From NCBI GenBank assembly GCA_028829895.1, contig CM054182.1, forward strand, positions 56,900,879 to 56,964,878: DNA of 64,000 nt, given 5' to 3'. The notes below the pieces were generated by a model, which was not told the DNA's origin, ran no database searches, and saw nothing but the letters and a program-made list of their open reading frames with translations. The translations under genes and the position numbers were made by a program. How positions within the stretch are numbered: position 1 is the first letter of the stretch; each line of letters opens with the position of its first letter. Below are positions 1 through 12,949 of this stretch, in pieces. This DNA is from Sinotaia quadrata (taxonomy: Eukaryota > Mollusca > Gastropoda > Architaenioglossa > Viviparidae).

Positions 1-919
1 ACGCAAATAAGGCCGGAGCAGAGCGGAGCCTGACCTACTTGCTCCAGTATGTTGAGAGAACCTGACCTACTTTCGCTCCACTAAATTAAGAGATTGTCTG
101 TAGGCGTGCTGTTACAAATATTTCGGAACCTTAAAATGTTGTTAAGACCTCGGAAAGCAAGCAAGAAATTAGTATTTGTTTTACTTCTCATAGTAGTCAT
201 TGACAACCAAATGACTACACTATTGCTCTCTCAGTGTTTTATCCCCTCTTCCCTTAAATTTTAAAAATGTCACGTGCCTCTTAATACATTGATTTTACTG
301 TAATGTTTAAACTGGCATAATTAAGCAACTACGTGTTCTATTTTTAGAAAAAATAAGAAAATAAAGAAATCTGTTGTAAGAATTTTTTTAAAAATTCTTA
401 AAATTCTTACAACAGAATTATACTGTCACTTCAAAAGATTCAGAGCTATTTTAATATGTTGCTTTCTTCCCATTGTTCTGCCTAGCTTTTCATTAAAAAA
501 AAAAATCAATAGTTATCTGCTTCGAAAACACTAAACGATAATGATGGTGAGAGAAAGTGCTCGAACGCTGTAGTAGAGTGTGAGCTTGAGGGAGTGCTGT
601 AGACTAATATATTCAAAGACTGGGGACTCCTTGATCCGTGGTTCGTGAACTCGTGGATCTGTTTGCTTAACGTCTTCTATCCTGGTGCCAAAATGCCGCG
701 ATGATCTAATTCTGCGAAGGGTTAAAGAACTCATTGTACAGGTGCATCCTTCATTTTACTGCATTCTTGTCATAATAGCCAGTGAGAGCTTAACTAACAG
801 ACGCATTATAAGATTACGGTTCGAGCGCTAATATGTGTTGTTATACATTTCTTTAGAATTGTTTACATCCGTCTTCAAATTTCAGTATATAAACTGAAAG
901 GATTCTAACAAGTGCAGGT
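1..919. other. Non-coding AT-rich start of window
   Basis: No open frame here has coding character. The only structure I see is the short hairpin at 370-416, listed separately. The frame on the minus strand near 531-734 has no recognisable domain and no splice context, so I leave it out. Confidence 0.6.
370..416. repeat. 17-bp perfect inverted repeat (hairpin)
   Basis: Arms 370-386 (TCTGTTGTAAGAATTTT) and 400-416 are exact reverse complements around a 13-nt A/T loop. It could be the core of a small MITE-like element or a simple palindrome. No target duplication was identified. Confidence 0.8.
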
Positions 920-1460
920 CTTATTATCACTAGCAATAGTAGAGGTGGCAACGAATGATAGTAGAAGAACAGAAGTAGAAGTAGTAATTGTGGCCATAGT
1001 AGAAGTGTAGTTGAAATTTTATTGGTAATATTAAGTCAATGTGCTAAATAGTCGCCATAGAAATGGAAATGGGTGATGTAATTGTAGTAGTGGCAGTAAA
1101 AATAGAGTCATTAGCAATTGCAAAAGAAGTAGTGGTAATGGTGGTGGTAGTGGTTTTGTATTGGTAAAAGTGATTAGTAGTGGTAATAGTAGTAGTGGTG
1201 GTAGTAGTATTAGTAGTGGTGGTAGTATTTGTGGTGGTTTTGTATTGGTCGTAGTGGTGTTATTAATAGTACTTATAAGTAATGTTAATAGTTGCAATAG
1301 TAGTAGTAGTTTGTAGTGGTGCTGGTGGAAAAAGTACATGTACAAGTAATGTCGGTTTGTATTTGCGGGGGCAATAGATTCAACAATGATACAGCAACAG
1401 TAATAGTGGTAGTGGTACTAAAGGTAGTAGTAGTAGTAGTGGTAGAAGACGTAATGACAA
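920..1460. repeat. Degenerate AGT/GGT trinucleotide tract
   Basis: Runs of GTAGTAGTGGTGGTAGTAT-type triplets fill the segment. The frames across it translate to low-complexity T/S/L or V strings on either strand, as expected of an imperfect triplet repeat rather than a gene. Confidence 0.85.
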
Positions 1461-1829
1461 TTCCAATGCTAGGTATATTACGGGTAGTCAAGATGGCTCT
1501 GGTTTGAGAGAACTAGATGTAGAATAATTGTGGTGAGCTAATAAAGTGGTTGTCAGAAAAAGTGGTATTTCAATGGATAGCCTGTGGCTTGTAATAGTAG
1601 AAGGTCAATGTCCCCCCTCTCCCCTCAAACCCCAACCTCCCTGTTTTTGGCGTTCTTTTGCTTGCGAGTGGTCATAACAAATTGCTAGTTACTCATGGCA
1701 ACAATTTTCGAGGATTGTCTGTGAATTTCTAATTAATAAATAAAAAATTAACTCAAACTGCATACCGTTTCTTTTAACTCGTTTTCATGACCTAACTAGG
1801 TCACTGGAGATTTGAACTACTAAAGAACA

Positions 1830-2065
1830 ACACCTTTTCACGTAATTAGATTAGATGAGTAATAGGTAATTAGATTAGTTGGATGATATGTAATTAGATT
1901 AGAAGAGTAAAAGGTAATTAGATTAGTTGGATGATATGTAATTAGACTAGTTTAGTGAAAGGTAATTAGATTACTAGATGGTGTGTAATTAGATTACTTG
2001 GGTGAAAGATAATTGGATTAGTTGAATGATATATGATTAGATTAGTTGGAAGAACATTGCTTGGT
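1830..2065. repeat. Minisatellite, GTAATTAGATTAG units
   Basis: About eight head-to-tail copies of a roughly 24-bp unit, GGTAATTAGATTAGTTGGAT with variants. Alternating sub-types (AGTAAAAGGT and GATGATATGT endings) suggest a 48-bp higher-order unit. Confidence 0.8.
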
Positions 2066-2429
2066 CTAATTGTCAAACCTGTATTATTGATCTCTCTCTA
2101 CCTTGTAACGTGGAAAAGAAAACTCACAGCAGATGAAAGTTAAAGGCGCAGAAAGCTTAATCGCATTCAACGTATTTAAAACGTTGTGCAAATACTGGTA
2201 ACTGTGTCCTGATCAGATGGTAATGCTCGTGTTCGTACAATTAGCAAAAATGTCCCAGGTATTTGTTTAAATTGTTAGGTCTAGAGACATCTTTCAAATA
2301 TGTGTCTTTATGCAATATAAAGCAGGCTTTTAAATTTGCAAGGTTTCTGACAAAGTTTGAAAATTAAATGCAAAGTGTGAAAGAATGGGGAAAACAATGT
2401 TTTTAAAGTGTTCTGTATGAACGGTTACA

Positions 2430-2660
2430 AAATCTTCTTTTCCCGTTGTTTTTTCTGTCGTGTTGACAATGAAATATATACTCTTCTTTTCCCATTGTTT
2501 TTCTGTCGTGTTGACAATGAAATATATATTTAGACAACTGGATATATTCTTTTCCCATTGTTTTTCTGTCGTGTTGACAATGAAATATATATATTTAGAC
2601 AACTTTATATCTTCTTTTCCCATTGCTTTTCTGTCGTGTTGACAATGAAATTACGGTTCA
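2430..2660. repeat. Minisatellite, TTTCTGTCGTGTTGACAATG units
   Basis: Four copies of a 45-65 bp unit, each carrying TTCTTTTCCCATTG then TTTCTGTCGTGTTGACAATG then AAATATATA. Copies differ by insertion of TTTAGACAACT. The overlapping short frames are by-products of the repeat. Confidence 0.85.
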
Positions 2661-3152
2661 GCAAGTATAATACTTTTCTGTTGTAAATGCAACCCCGATT
2701 CAGAAGATAATTTTTTTTATTATAGTACAAAAGTAATTCAAAAGTCAATATTTTTCTGTTGTGTAAAACAGGTGTATCCCTACTTCAAAAGATAAAATAT
2801 ATTTTCTATCGAAAAAATTAATGCGTCCCTACTTTCAGAAAAGTAAGATACTTATTATTCTTGCGTGTAAACAATTGATCTCGGAGTCACAAAGGAAGAC
2901 TAATCTCTTCTTGTTTAAGTAATATATTCCTCAGTCACAGGTAAGAAAGACACTCTTCTCTCATGTGAACAATGTAAATCTTTTAAGGTAAAACATTGTC
3001 CTCTCGTGTAAACAGTATATTCATCAACCACCTGTTTTCAAAAATGTATAGTCGTTACAATTCTATCGGTAAATCAAAATATTTGTGGAACCATTTCTAA
3101 GTTAGAGGTTTAGAAGGACAAGTTGAAATAGATAAATGCGTGTGTTTGTGAG

Positions 3153-3153
<1 letters not shown>

Positions 3154-3221
<68 letters not shown>

Positions 3222-3222
3222 C
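3154..3222. repeat. (GATA)n microsatellite
   Basis: Seventeen or so near-perfect GATA units. Confidence 0.95.
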
Positions 3223-3465
3223 TGCGACCACACCTGCGCTTTGCAACAGCACTGTCTTTTCCTCAGTTTTGAGAGACCAATACGACAGACGTGCTGTCTA
3301 GTTATGATAAATCAATACGACAGACGAAGCGACAGTTCTCTGCCCGCAACTGATCAATTCGACATGGTCTCTTCGTCCTGGCCGCATGCAAGCGAGCAAA
3401 GGCAAAAGCTGTAACGATGGTTTGCGAACTAAGAAGTAGCAGCTTTAGGGCCAAATGCACAAGGG

Positions 3466-3572
<107 letters not shown>

Positions 3573-4850
3573 AGAGACAGTCTGACAGACAATGAAAGAG
3601 CAGCCATAATATATTCTTTCTAAAGAGGTTTGAGGACGGAAGTTCGTATCAATTCATTACAAGAATCTCTTTGGAGACACCCTACACATATTATTATTTT
3701 TTTTCTTTAATGAACACACTTTTTCTTCATATTTTCCGGATAGTGCCACTTGAAAGACGTGAACACAGTTTTATTCTTCCTGCTTTCCGGAAATCTTTCT
3801 CAATATTGTCCAGAAATGAATGCACTTTTAATTTTAACTCTTTCTGGAGACTTTTCACAGTACTATAAAGAAACAATATAGACCTAATGTTTTCTGGAGA
3901 CTTTTCAAAACAAGTAGAAAGAATTTCACACAGTTTAATCTTCAGTCTTCCTGGAGAGCCGTCATAGTATTAAGAAGATCAAGTATAAAATCATACTTTC
4001 TACAGATATTTGAATAGAACTGGAAAGAAATGAACACATAATATAATCTTTATTTTGCACAGATCTCAAAGAAGTGAACTACAGTTTTTCTATTGTATTT
4101 TCAGACGGCTTTCTACAGACAAAGAAAAACAACCAAAAGTAGTTGATTTGTTTCGAATTTTCAGGTAGAGAATTTATATTTCGAATTTGTGGAAATATTG
4201 CACAATAACAGTATCTTGAAGAATTCAATAGATTTACTGTTCACACGTCGGTACTCTAAATCTCGCAAGAAGCACACATGACACATATGACACACAAAAC
4301 ACACAAGACACATATAACACACACCATCAATACCATCAACACCACCATCACCGCATTCAAAAGAAATAAAAATAGTTTTGCAGAGGGCAACGTCTGAATG
4401 GTTTTACTTACCATTACCATTCAAACTGAACATACGCACTTGATTATATCAGGAAAATTAACTTTTAGATCAGACGGCAAAAAAAAAATATCCACGTATG
4501 AGACATCACATTTTTTAGCTACAGCAAACAACTATTGTGCATTAATAATATGCACAATATATATAATAAAAGCTATTTTGTTGTTATTATTTTTGTTGCT
4601 ATTAATTATTCCTTTAGCTCATCTGATCATGTACCGAAAGCGGGGAATATCCAGTTGTCATTTGAGATTTAAAAACAAAGATCTACACACAATCACACAA
4701 GCACACATGCACACACATTTACGCACACACAAATACGTATATATACCCATTTGTAGAACACCCCAGCAGAAATGTCATATCAAAGGTGATGGAAAGGTCT
4801 CGTCCAGGAATAAATGAATATAGATGCGACCATCTTGGAAATACTGTGTT
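3573..4850. other. Non-coding, no recognised feature
   Basis: AT-rich sequence with short imperfect repeats of TTTCTGGAGACTTTTCA type near 3,760-3,960 and ACACATGACACAT near 4,270-4,330. The plus-strand frame 4,398-4,817 is low in complexity at its 3' end (THTHL runs) and has no domain I recognise. Confidence 0.5.
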
Positions 4851-5310
4851 CAAGAGGTTAAGCTCTGTTCAAGAGGCTAATTGTGTATGCCGTGTTCAAG
4901 ATGCTATTCCTAACTGTGTATGGTGTGCTGAAGAGGCAAAGTGTAAATGCTGAGTTGAAGAGGCTAAGTGTAAATGCTGAGTTCAAGACTTTAAGTGTAA
5001 CAGTCTGTGATGGAGAGGTTAAGTATAAAATGCTGTGTTGAAGAAGCTGTGTGAATGTTGTGTTGAAGAGGCTATTGTTGTGTTGAGGTTAAGTGTGAAT
5101 GCTGTTTTGAAGAGGTTAAGTGTAAAATGCTGTGTTGAAGAGGCTGTGAATGCTGTGTTCAAGAGACTAAGTGTAAAGTACTGTATTGAACAGGTTAAGT
5201 GCGAATGCTGTGTTCAAGAGGCTATGTGTAAAATTCTGTGTTGAAGAGACTAACTGTTCATCATTGTTGAAGAGGCTAAGCGTGAAATGCTCTTTTCAAG
5301 GAGTTAAATA
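4850..5310. repeat. Minisatellite, GCTGTGTTGAAGAGGCTAAG units
   Basis: Around twelve degenerate copies of a roughly 37-42 bp unit built on AATGCTGTGTTGAAGAGG and TTAAGTGTAAA. The Cys-rich frames here (CCVEEA-like) arise from the repeat. Confidence 0.8.
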
Positions 5311-7070
5311 CTGGGTTTTTAAATCTGGCTTTCGTCAATTCAGTGTTTATTTGCCTTTGCTTTCCGGCATTTACAAACGGATCCGATTATCCCAGAGGAA
5401 CCAAGTTAAACAATCGTTCAATGATTTCAACGACATACACTTCAACTGTGACCAAATATTACAGCAGTTGCACAAACACAATCAGTTAACTTCAACTTTC
5501 TTTTCTATCCCGTGGGTCTTGACCCTCTAGTACTCTCCGTGAATGTGGTTTTGCCAAAGCCTTCTTCTTTATTTTTGTCTTCCTTCTCCCATCTATAAGA
5601 CTAAAATAATCTGAAGCTCGACATAAAACTTTAAAAAGAATTCTGCAGTTCGAACGCAGGCTAGTGACGTCACACATGTCCTTGTGCTAAAATGAGTTAT
5701 TTGCGAACTTAAAACCTCTGACCACATGCTTTTACAAAGTTTCGCAGTGTCCTTGATGTGATTAATTAGAAGTTTCGTCTAGAATCAATAGGCTAGTAAG
5801 GAGGAGAAAGCTACGGAATACTTTATAATACAATCGTCTGGGTCACTCTTTTCTGAAAGAATAAGAGAAACTAAAAAAGCTGGACAGTTTTCTAGCGATT
5901 TAATAAAGTATCTTATTGCAACATCGTTCTGTGGACCAAATCGGTATTTAAGATTTAGTTACTAGGTATGGGTAAAATAGTAGCAAAGTATGCGACACCA
6001 ACACAGACCGTGTTGCTATTTGAACGTAAGAATGTCTGTATTTGCGTGCATATTCACATGTGTGGGTACACATGTTTCTATGTTTGTACTTGTATGTGTG
6101 TTTGTATGTGTGTTTTGTGCCTTTGTGTGTGCATAAATGGCTTTGATGCATTTCATGTAATTTACAAATCTGTACTGAGTAAGCTTTTGATTTATTGTAA
6201 TTAGTATATTCTACTATCGGATTCATTTATGCCAACGGGGAAAAGTACTTTATCTCGCGTATTTGTACTGTCACTATGGTAACATTACGAAATATCCAAC
6301 CCTTTACTCAGCCAAGTGGAGTTACAAGAGTGAAGATCTCCAGTTATTTTTCTTGAAGTTTTTCGTTCTTGATGAAAGACTGGCAATGAATTCTGTACAT
6401 TCTGATAATTTTTGCAACATAAATTAGACATTACTATTTCTGTAAGAAATGTATGTGAAGAAAATAAATACTCGAACTTTATACATGTATTCTGTTGAGG
6501 GCTCTTGTGGAAGCGACAAGAGCAAGGCTGTATTAAAAGCGAGGATGAAATAATGCAATTCACAGAGCAGCACGCATGATTATCGATTAGATGAGTATTC
6601 GTTCGATATACGACCGGAAGTTGGAGCATGAGATTAAGCTCGGTCTTTCTCTCTCTTTATATAAATACACGCACGCACGCACAGAAAGTTTATGCAGTTT
6701 ATCCCTCAATATACACAATCCAAGAAGACATACAAAACAACAACAACAACACAAAAAAACCAATCAATTAAGCAAGCAAACTAACATCACTCAATCAGCC
6801 ATCATCACATTTTCGTACTTATTGCTCTTACTTAGAAATCACATACGCATACACTACAGAATACACCCCCCCCCCCCCCACACACACTGACGTTAATTAG
6901 TTTCGTTGCATTTCATGGTAGGCTTCATTGCAAGTCTGATGTTTTGATAATTTTTGCTGCAGCAGGTTTTGAACAACATTGAATTTATAATTAATTTTGT
7001 AAGTATTGCAGAGAAGACAGACAGTTAGCAGAATGACATAAGTTTAAAAGATGTTAGATTTAGGTCATCG
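5311..7070. other. Non-coding, no recognised feature
   Basis: Mixed unique-looking sequence, including a TGTATGTGTGTTTG-rich stretch at about 6,050-6,130 and a C13 homopolymer near 6,865. No frame shows a domain, and no exon with convincing flanking splice sites was found on either strand. Confidence 0.4.
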
Positions 7071-7104
7071 CTCTCTCTCTATTTCTCTCTCTCTCTCTCT
7101 CCCT

Positions 7105-7139
<35 letters not shown>

Positions 7140-7300
7140 TTCCTCTTTCTTTTCTATCTCTGTGTATCTATTTGTATGTCTACCTGTCTTTCTATTATAT
7201 CTGTATATCTGTCTGCTTGTGTGTCAAACTGTCTATAAGTATATATATCTATATATCTACATCTGTCTATCTCTCTATATCTATTTGTCTATATGTCTTT
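7071..7300. repeat. Compound (CT)n-(CA)n and TCTATCTGTC-rich tract
   Basis: CT dinucleotides at 7,070-7,107 pass directly into CA dinucleotides to about 7,138. Degenerate TATCTG/TCTGTC pyrimidine-rich repeats follow to about 7,300. Confidence 0.9.
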
Positions 7301-8270
7301 AAATGTGTGGGTGTAGCAGCCTATCAATGACTCACTCGGATTTATTTTAAGAAGTTTAGGAACCTAACAGCCGTGAGCGATGGCATCTATGCGACATGAT
7401 CACCTGTCATCCCGTGAATTTTATCACATATGAGATAAGAGAGCTGTTAAAATTCATCGGCATTTGAACTACATAAGGCTGAGTCACCTTCAACATCAGT
7501 GTTGTGTTTGTAATCTTGCTTTTTGTATTTATAAAGTCACAACTGCATGGCTTCAGTCATAATGTAAACAAACTCTAGCAAGGTACTCTAGAGTTCACTC
7601 AGAAAACATTCAGAGTTCTCTTCTAAATTCATTTATAGTTTGCTCATAGGAATGAACCAAATAACTTCTACAGTGACCTAGAATTCAAACGGACAGTGGC
7701 AGAGTAAATTTGACTATGACTATTTCTAAACATTATTGTTATATAAATTATTAAATTGTCAAAGTGACCTGATCTTGGTCACTCCTTATGATGGTATTTT
7801 TGTATGTGTCGGAGTTGGAATAAACAAATCGAGTTGAGAATATGCTAGATATTGCGGATGCAATCCAAACCAGTACCAACTGGATGAGCAGTTTTTATTA
7901 TCCAAAAGTTAAGATGTATGAGAAAGAGACCAGCCAATGGGCTGAGATCAAATGTTTACATGCTGTAGAGAATTCTATTGTCTACCCTCTTTGAATTTGG
8001 TGTGACAAGAAGTTTGGTCATGAAAGGCAGCCATTAGCTTATTGGTGAGTTAAATGACTAATTGAGAGAGAATTATTATATGCATTTTGCTATTGATAGG
8101 TTATACTTGTGCTGTACATAGAGATGTATTATGTGAGTAGACTATTATTTCTAAAATATTTGAACTAAGGTGCTCATATATAGTATGCAAGACACTTACC
8201 ATTTCTAGTGAATGTGCACATACAATTGTTATACTGTATTTATTATGCTGTGTGCATGTATCGGGCTAAT

Positions 8271-8770
8271 AAATACTGTTGCAGGAAAGTGTAAGTTGTG
8301 TCTTGAATATAAGAGAGAATGGAGTTAAAAATTAATAAACTGGAAACTTAGCATTTGTTCCCTGATTATATTTTACAGATAATAAGTGGCCTTTCCTTGT
8401 TTTACCCAAATCCCCCTGGTTTACTGATTATAAACTGCTACGACTGTGGTAGATGTGAGAAGTACCTACCACAGTAAGGAATACACTGCACTCCAGTGAT
8501 GTATGGTGGCAAGGTATGCTGACTACATTGAACAATTTCTGTTACAATGAAGTTACTGGAAATTGCTACAATTGTTCTTCTGTTTGAGGGAGCTAATACA
8601 CAAAGGGGCGCCCAGGTTAGTCTCGAGAGAATAGTAGCTAATCAGTGCTCTACAATGTTAGAAGGGAAACACATGGAATTGACAGTAATAACGTGAACAA
8701 TAAACTTGTGACTTTGTTATGAAAAGCACATGAAAAAGTCTATTGTGGCATTGCCTAGACAAGGTTACAT
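8271..8770. mobile_element. Dispersed repeat, longest copy (blocks A and B)
   Basis: Block A (about 8,271-8,560; starts near TTGCAGGAAAGTGTAAGTTG, ends near GGTATGCTGACTACA) recurs in the same orientation at about 60,772-61,060. Block B (about 8,573-8,770; starts near GAGGGAGCTAATAC) recurs at about 31,656-31,860. Having both blocks adjacent only here suggests one interspersed element of which the others are fragments. I see no coding capacity and cannot assign a class; a SINE or an LTR fragment are both possible. Confidence 0.7.
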
Positions 8771-9880
8771 ATAGAAAGAACATCTCGCCCAACTCCCAGC
8801 AAAACGTCACAGTGACTATCGTGTGAAATAGTCATGTGAAAGGTGACTATCGTGTAAAGCAATTATATGAATGGTGACTGTCTTGTGAATAAGTGGTGTG
8901 AATGGTAATGGAATTAATGTAAATGGTGTGAAGTATCATGTGAAGAGCTACTAATTTGTGAAGCGTAGCGAGCCATTTTACCCTAGGTCCTTGGACGTGA
9001 CGTGTCTTCTAATACTGACCGGAAATTTAAACCCTGTGAAAGAGGCAAGCTTTCCAGATTACTTCCTAATAATACTCTTTACGTCTCCAATATCGCACGC
9101 ACGCACGCATATATATATATATCTGCATACACATAACATAGACGTTTAATAATACACTGGCTCAGACGCACTCATTTGAACACTTATACACATACATAAT
9201 AATGCACAAAGTTCCGAAAAATGCACATGTCCACCACAGATATGCACACACACTATCGTGATGCAGAGTTTGCGTCCCTGAAAATTTGCTCGATTCGAAA
9301 CCCAAACACTTTCCAACGAACATTTTGAAAAACTTTGATTACAGCATGAACGAGTTATCCAGTCATATACGAATATGCATGCTAGACAATCGGGCGTTTA
9401 CAGCAACCTCACAACACTCGTTGTGGTTATATTTAGCAGATAACTGTAATGTCATGCCACAAACCAAACACTTCTCCATTTTTGAAACATCAACATTTAA
9501 AGGTTTTAAAGCAAACTTGTTTCTTGTATTTGCATTTATTCTTGTCTTTAAATAGTGAAAAATAATAGTCCGTGAGCTATGGCGGCTTAATTTTCTTGAT
9601 TTTTATTCTCTCTCCATCTAACAGTGGTCTAGTTATAGATCGATTTTCTTGCCTGCTTTGTTAGTCGGCTAAAGGATTTTCGCTGCTGACACCACACTCC
9701 AACAGCCTAGTCGGCCCTAGTGTTATATCTTTCCGGGTCAGAGGGCACAAGAATTTCGTTTCACTCAATTGCCTTTCTCCAAACTGTAGACACATCCGAC
9801 TTAGGTTATTCTCCTGCTGAAATAAATCTTCAGAATGTTCTCTTTGAAACCGTAATCTTATGCCTGTCTCTAGTTATGTT
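8771..9880. other. Non-coding, no recognised feature
   Basis: Includes a short run of related GTGAATGGTGACT phrases at about 8,815-8,940. Nothing here supports a gene. Confidence 0.4.
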
Positions 9881-10110
9881 AGAATTCGATATGCCTTTCT
9901 CAAGTTACTGTTATTATTCGATATACCTGTCTGTAGTAACTGTTAGTATTCGTTATACCTGTTTCTGGTTTCTGTTATTTTTCTATATGCCTGTCTCTAG
10001 TTATGCTAGTATTCTATATGCCTGTCTCTAGTTACTAGTAGTATCCAATATGCCAGCCTGTAGTTGGTGTTAGTTTTCGATTTACCTGTCTCTAATTATT
10101 ATTAGTATTA
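9880..10110. repeat. Minisatellite, TATGCCTGTCTCTAGTTA units
   Basis: Six to seven copies of a roughly 35-38 bp unit: ATGCCTGTCTCTAGTTA followed by CTGTTAGTATTCGATAT with variants. Confidence 0.8.
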
Positions 10111-10174
10111 AGAAATTAAAAAAATATGACGATGTATTAAACGCACAGGAATGATTTCACCCGATACCCACTGT

Positions 10175-10315
10175 GGTACCTTGTATGAGTATGTAAACGT
10201 AAAACAAAGAACAGATGAAAATGAAGAGTAAACCTACTTAACCTTGTATGAGTGTGTAAACGTAAAACAAAGAACAGATGAAAATGAAGAGTAAACCACT
10301 TAACCTTGTTTCCCA
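10175..10315. repeat. Two-copy direct repeat
   Basis: The phrase beginning CCTTGTATGAGTATGTAAAC and ending GAAGAGTAAACC is present twice in tandem with almost no divergence, implying a recent duplication of about 63-64 bp. Confidence 0.85.
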
Positions 10316-10546
10316 GGTAAGCTTAAGTTCGGAAGGTTTTCACGCAAGCCACTGATTGCGTGTTGGTGAATTATTTCAGTGTTATTTTCAATCAGTCATA
10401 CAGATCTAGTAACATCACAAAACTAATGCATATCAGATATTTTATTACTTCTTGTACTTCATGTTCCTATTCAATACACAGCTGATTGGGGGGGGGGGGT
10501 GACTAATTTTGGAATAAAGGCAAAGCCACGTAAACTGGTAACAGAC

Positions 10547-10653
<107 letters not shown>

Positions 10654-11432
10654 CTGTCAATGGTGCCCCCCTCTCTCTACCTCCTTCGTTCTCTCATGCG
10701 CTCTATATTGACACACAGACACTCACACAGACACCCACGTATACATACACGTTTATAATCGACTGAATAATGACCTCACGAAGTATGTTGTCCGCTCAAG
10801 CTATCAATCTGCGTAAACATGGCATGAATACAAACTTGAGAAGCACTCATTTCTTGTCGGAAGTAAACGTCAGCTTACAATTGTATACGTGTATGAAATT
10901 AAAATCGTTAAAGTTGCCTACACGTCATGTGTCCAGTCTCCGATCCAAACCTGTACAACGTGTTTGGTCTGGGAACGCAATCAATAAGCCTGCAGTGGCC
11001 GTGCCGAGATGGGATTGCGTGAGCTCTGCGACCGTCTCTGTAGCATTCATAAAGTCAGTTCCAAATGGTACAGAACAATGGTTCAATGGTTATCTTGCTG
11101 TTACAAGGTCCCATGTACTTCATGACGACCTAACATGTATTGGAAACTTGAGCTTGTGAAAGTTGTCAGACATGTTAACAAACGGACATACAGACAGACT
11201 GGAAAAGACTAAAGAAGTACCATACATAGTTGGCTCCCATTATAGGTATATAGATAGATAGATAGATAGCAGGCAGGCAAATAGGCAGATAGATAGAAAG
11301 ATAATCACTGAGATTTCAAGCTAGAATCCACCAATTCTGCAGCATACATCCCACACACTCAGACACACGTACACGCATAAACTGATACACAATATACGCT
11401 CGCACTTTCAACGCTATCCTACATCGACTTAC

Positions 11433-12325
11433 TTGAAAACTGCACTCCCATTGCTTTTCACTTCATAAAATGGAACCGAGAATTGCAATATCCAGGAGTT
11501 GAGAAAGCAATCATAGTATGGCTGAGCCCAGTATCCATCACTTTCCGTCACCGTAATTGTGTGGTTCCACTGGTACTTGATTTCCAAACCTAACCTCACT
11601 AAATCGCTGTTTTCGCTCGATATAGGCGTGTTTTTAACGAGCTTTGATGGGTCTTTACTCTTCTGGTTCACAAAAAATGTGCTGTTGAAAGGCTCGTACA
11701 AGCTACTCAGCTCAGATACAATAGTCGCGCCTTTGGTAGCTCTGTATGAATAAGGGAAGAACTTTGATTTGGAGGCGATGTGAGGAGTGGAGGGATACTG
11801 GCCTACGTCAAAGACTATACCACACCCTTTGACCTTCGGATCGCTGTCAACGAGGGTTTGTGTTAAGGCAAAATAGGTGGTATTTTTATACAGGTCGTCC
11901 GAGCGGTGGTTGTACAGAAAAAGATTATTTAGGACGTTGGCCAGCTGCACGGCCTTAGCGACCTGATCTTTAAACGGCCCGAGTAAATACTTCCGGTCGA
12001 AATGGTACTTTTGGATTACAATCGGATCATTAGGATCGCACGAGCTGGGTGGCTGCTGTTGATACATGTCGATGTGTTGCAGGGTAAAGGTGGCGACGCT
12101 GTTGTCATTGTGCAGTGGGTTGATATTAGCACTGATTGACCTCGACCATCTTTCCTTCTCTGGCCAGAGCATTCCACTAGCACTACCTTGTCCACCTACC
12201 TCCTTGTCGCCCCAATACCACCCACCCTTCCGGTCGGACGGAGCAGCGGGTAGGGAGATGGCCGACAAGACATCCATAACACAACAGAACCAATACGCGC
12301 TGTTCGCTGCCACCGGCGGTCTCAT
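11433..12325 (-). CDS. Large exon of GPR158/GPR179-like receptor ectodomain (5' end of gene)
   Basis: A 297-codon exon on the minus strand ends in a perfect donor (TTCAA|GTAAGT, phase 2 at 11,433). I start it at ATG 12,325 (context GTTGCCATGA); it opens with a plausible signal peptide (residues 1-28, hydrophobic YWFCCVMDVL...AISLPAA). The frame is open further 5' to a TAA near 12,450, so an upstream coding extension is possible. Visible landmarks: AVQLANVLNNLFL helix, DSDPKVKGCGIVFD, FFPYSYR, and GYWAQPYYDCFLNSW near residues 264-278, plus several N-glycosylation sequons (NTT, NST, NHT, NGS). The order resembles the Cache-type ectodomain of GPR158/GPR179 and of insect CG31760-like receptors as I remember them, especially W-x-x-P-Y-x-[ED]-C. 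No 7-TM exon was found at 1-11.4 kb, so the gene is incomplete here. Another Cache-domain membrane protein remains possible. Confidence 0.6.
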
Positions 12326-12949
12326 GGCAACGATGACATCGACGACAACGACGATGAAAACCTCGAAAGGACCTGTCGTCTTTGCTCCAAGTCTTGAACA
12401 TGCCCGCCGTGGCACCAACTGCTTACTAAACGTGTTCAGTCCCCTTTGCGTTTAAAAAAAATATGGTGTCTGCAGCTCACCATAATTCACCCAATCAGGT
12501 AACACTAAAATAGTCAACCAAACACCATGCTTACATATGTACCGAGTCGTTCCAAGCCGTTAGTATTTCTGCAAACGTCAGTATTTAGCCAATCACGCAC
12601 AGACTTTGACGGACACTAAACATACATGACCACAACATAATCGAGCCGAAGAAGATTGACAATATAAACACGCGCGGTTGAAGTCAGAATCGAACAAGCA
12701 TGTTGTATGTACTAGCAAGATAAATACCAAGTCAGAATGAACCAGGAAATTTTGTCTTCACAAGAATTAGTAGCCGGGTACGGAGACAGCTGTTGCTGGA
12801 AGCGGCAGCAGGCAACAAACGCTGCGATGCTCGTGTGTTTACCATGCATATAGGAGGCGGGAGAGAAAAGATGTGCCCGCAGCACACAGTCCAAGTATCA
12901 TCGCCGGGCACCAGCCTGTCTCCATCGCCATTTTGAATCAGTTTTCGCG

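Noticed and set aside
4398..4817. 139-codon plus-strand frame
   Set aside because: C-terminal half is CACA-derived, N-terminal half has no domain; no supporting exon signals.
10770..11159. 129-codon plus-strand frame next to the receptor-like exon
   Set aside because: No recognised domain, no splice context, and codon use not convincing; a frame of this length is possible by chance in this composition.
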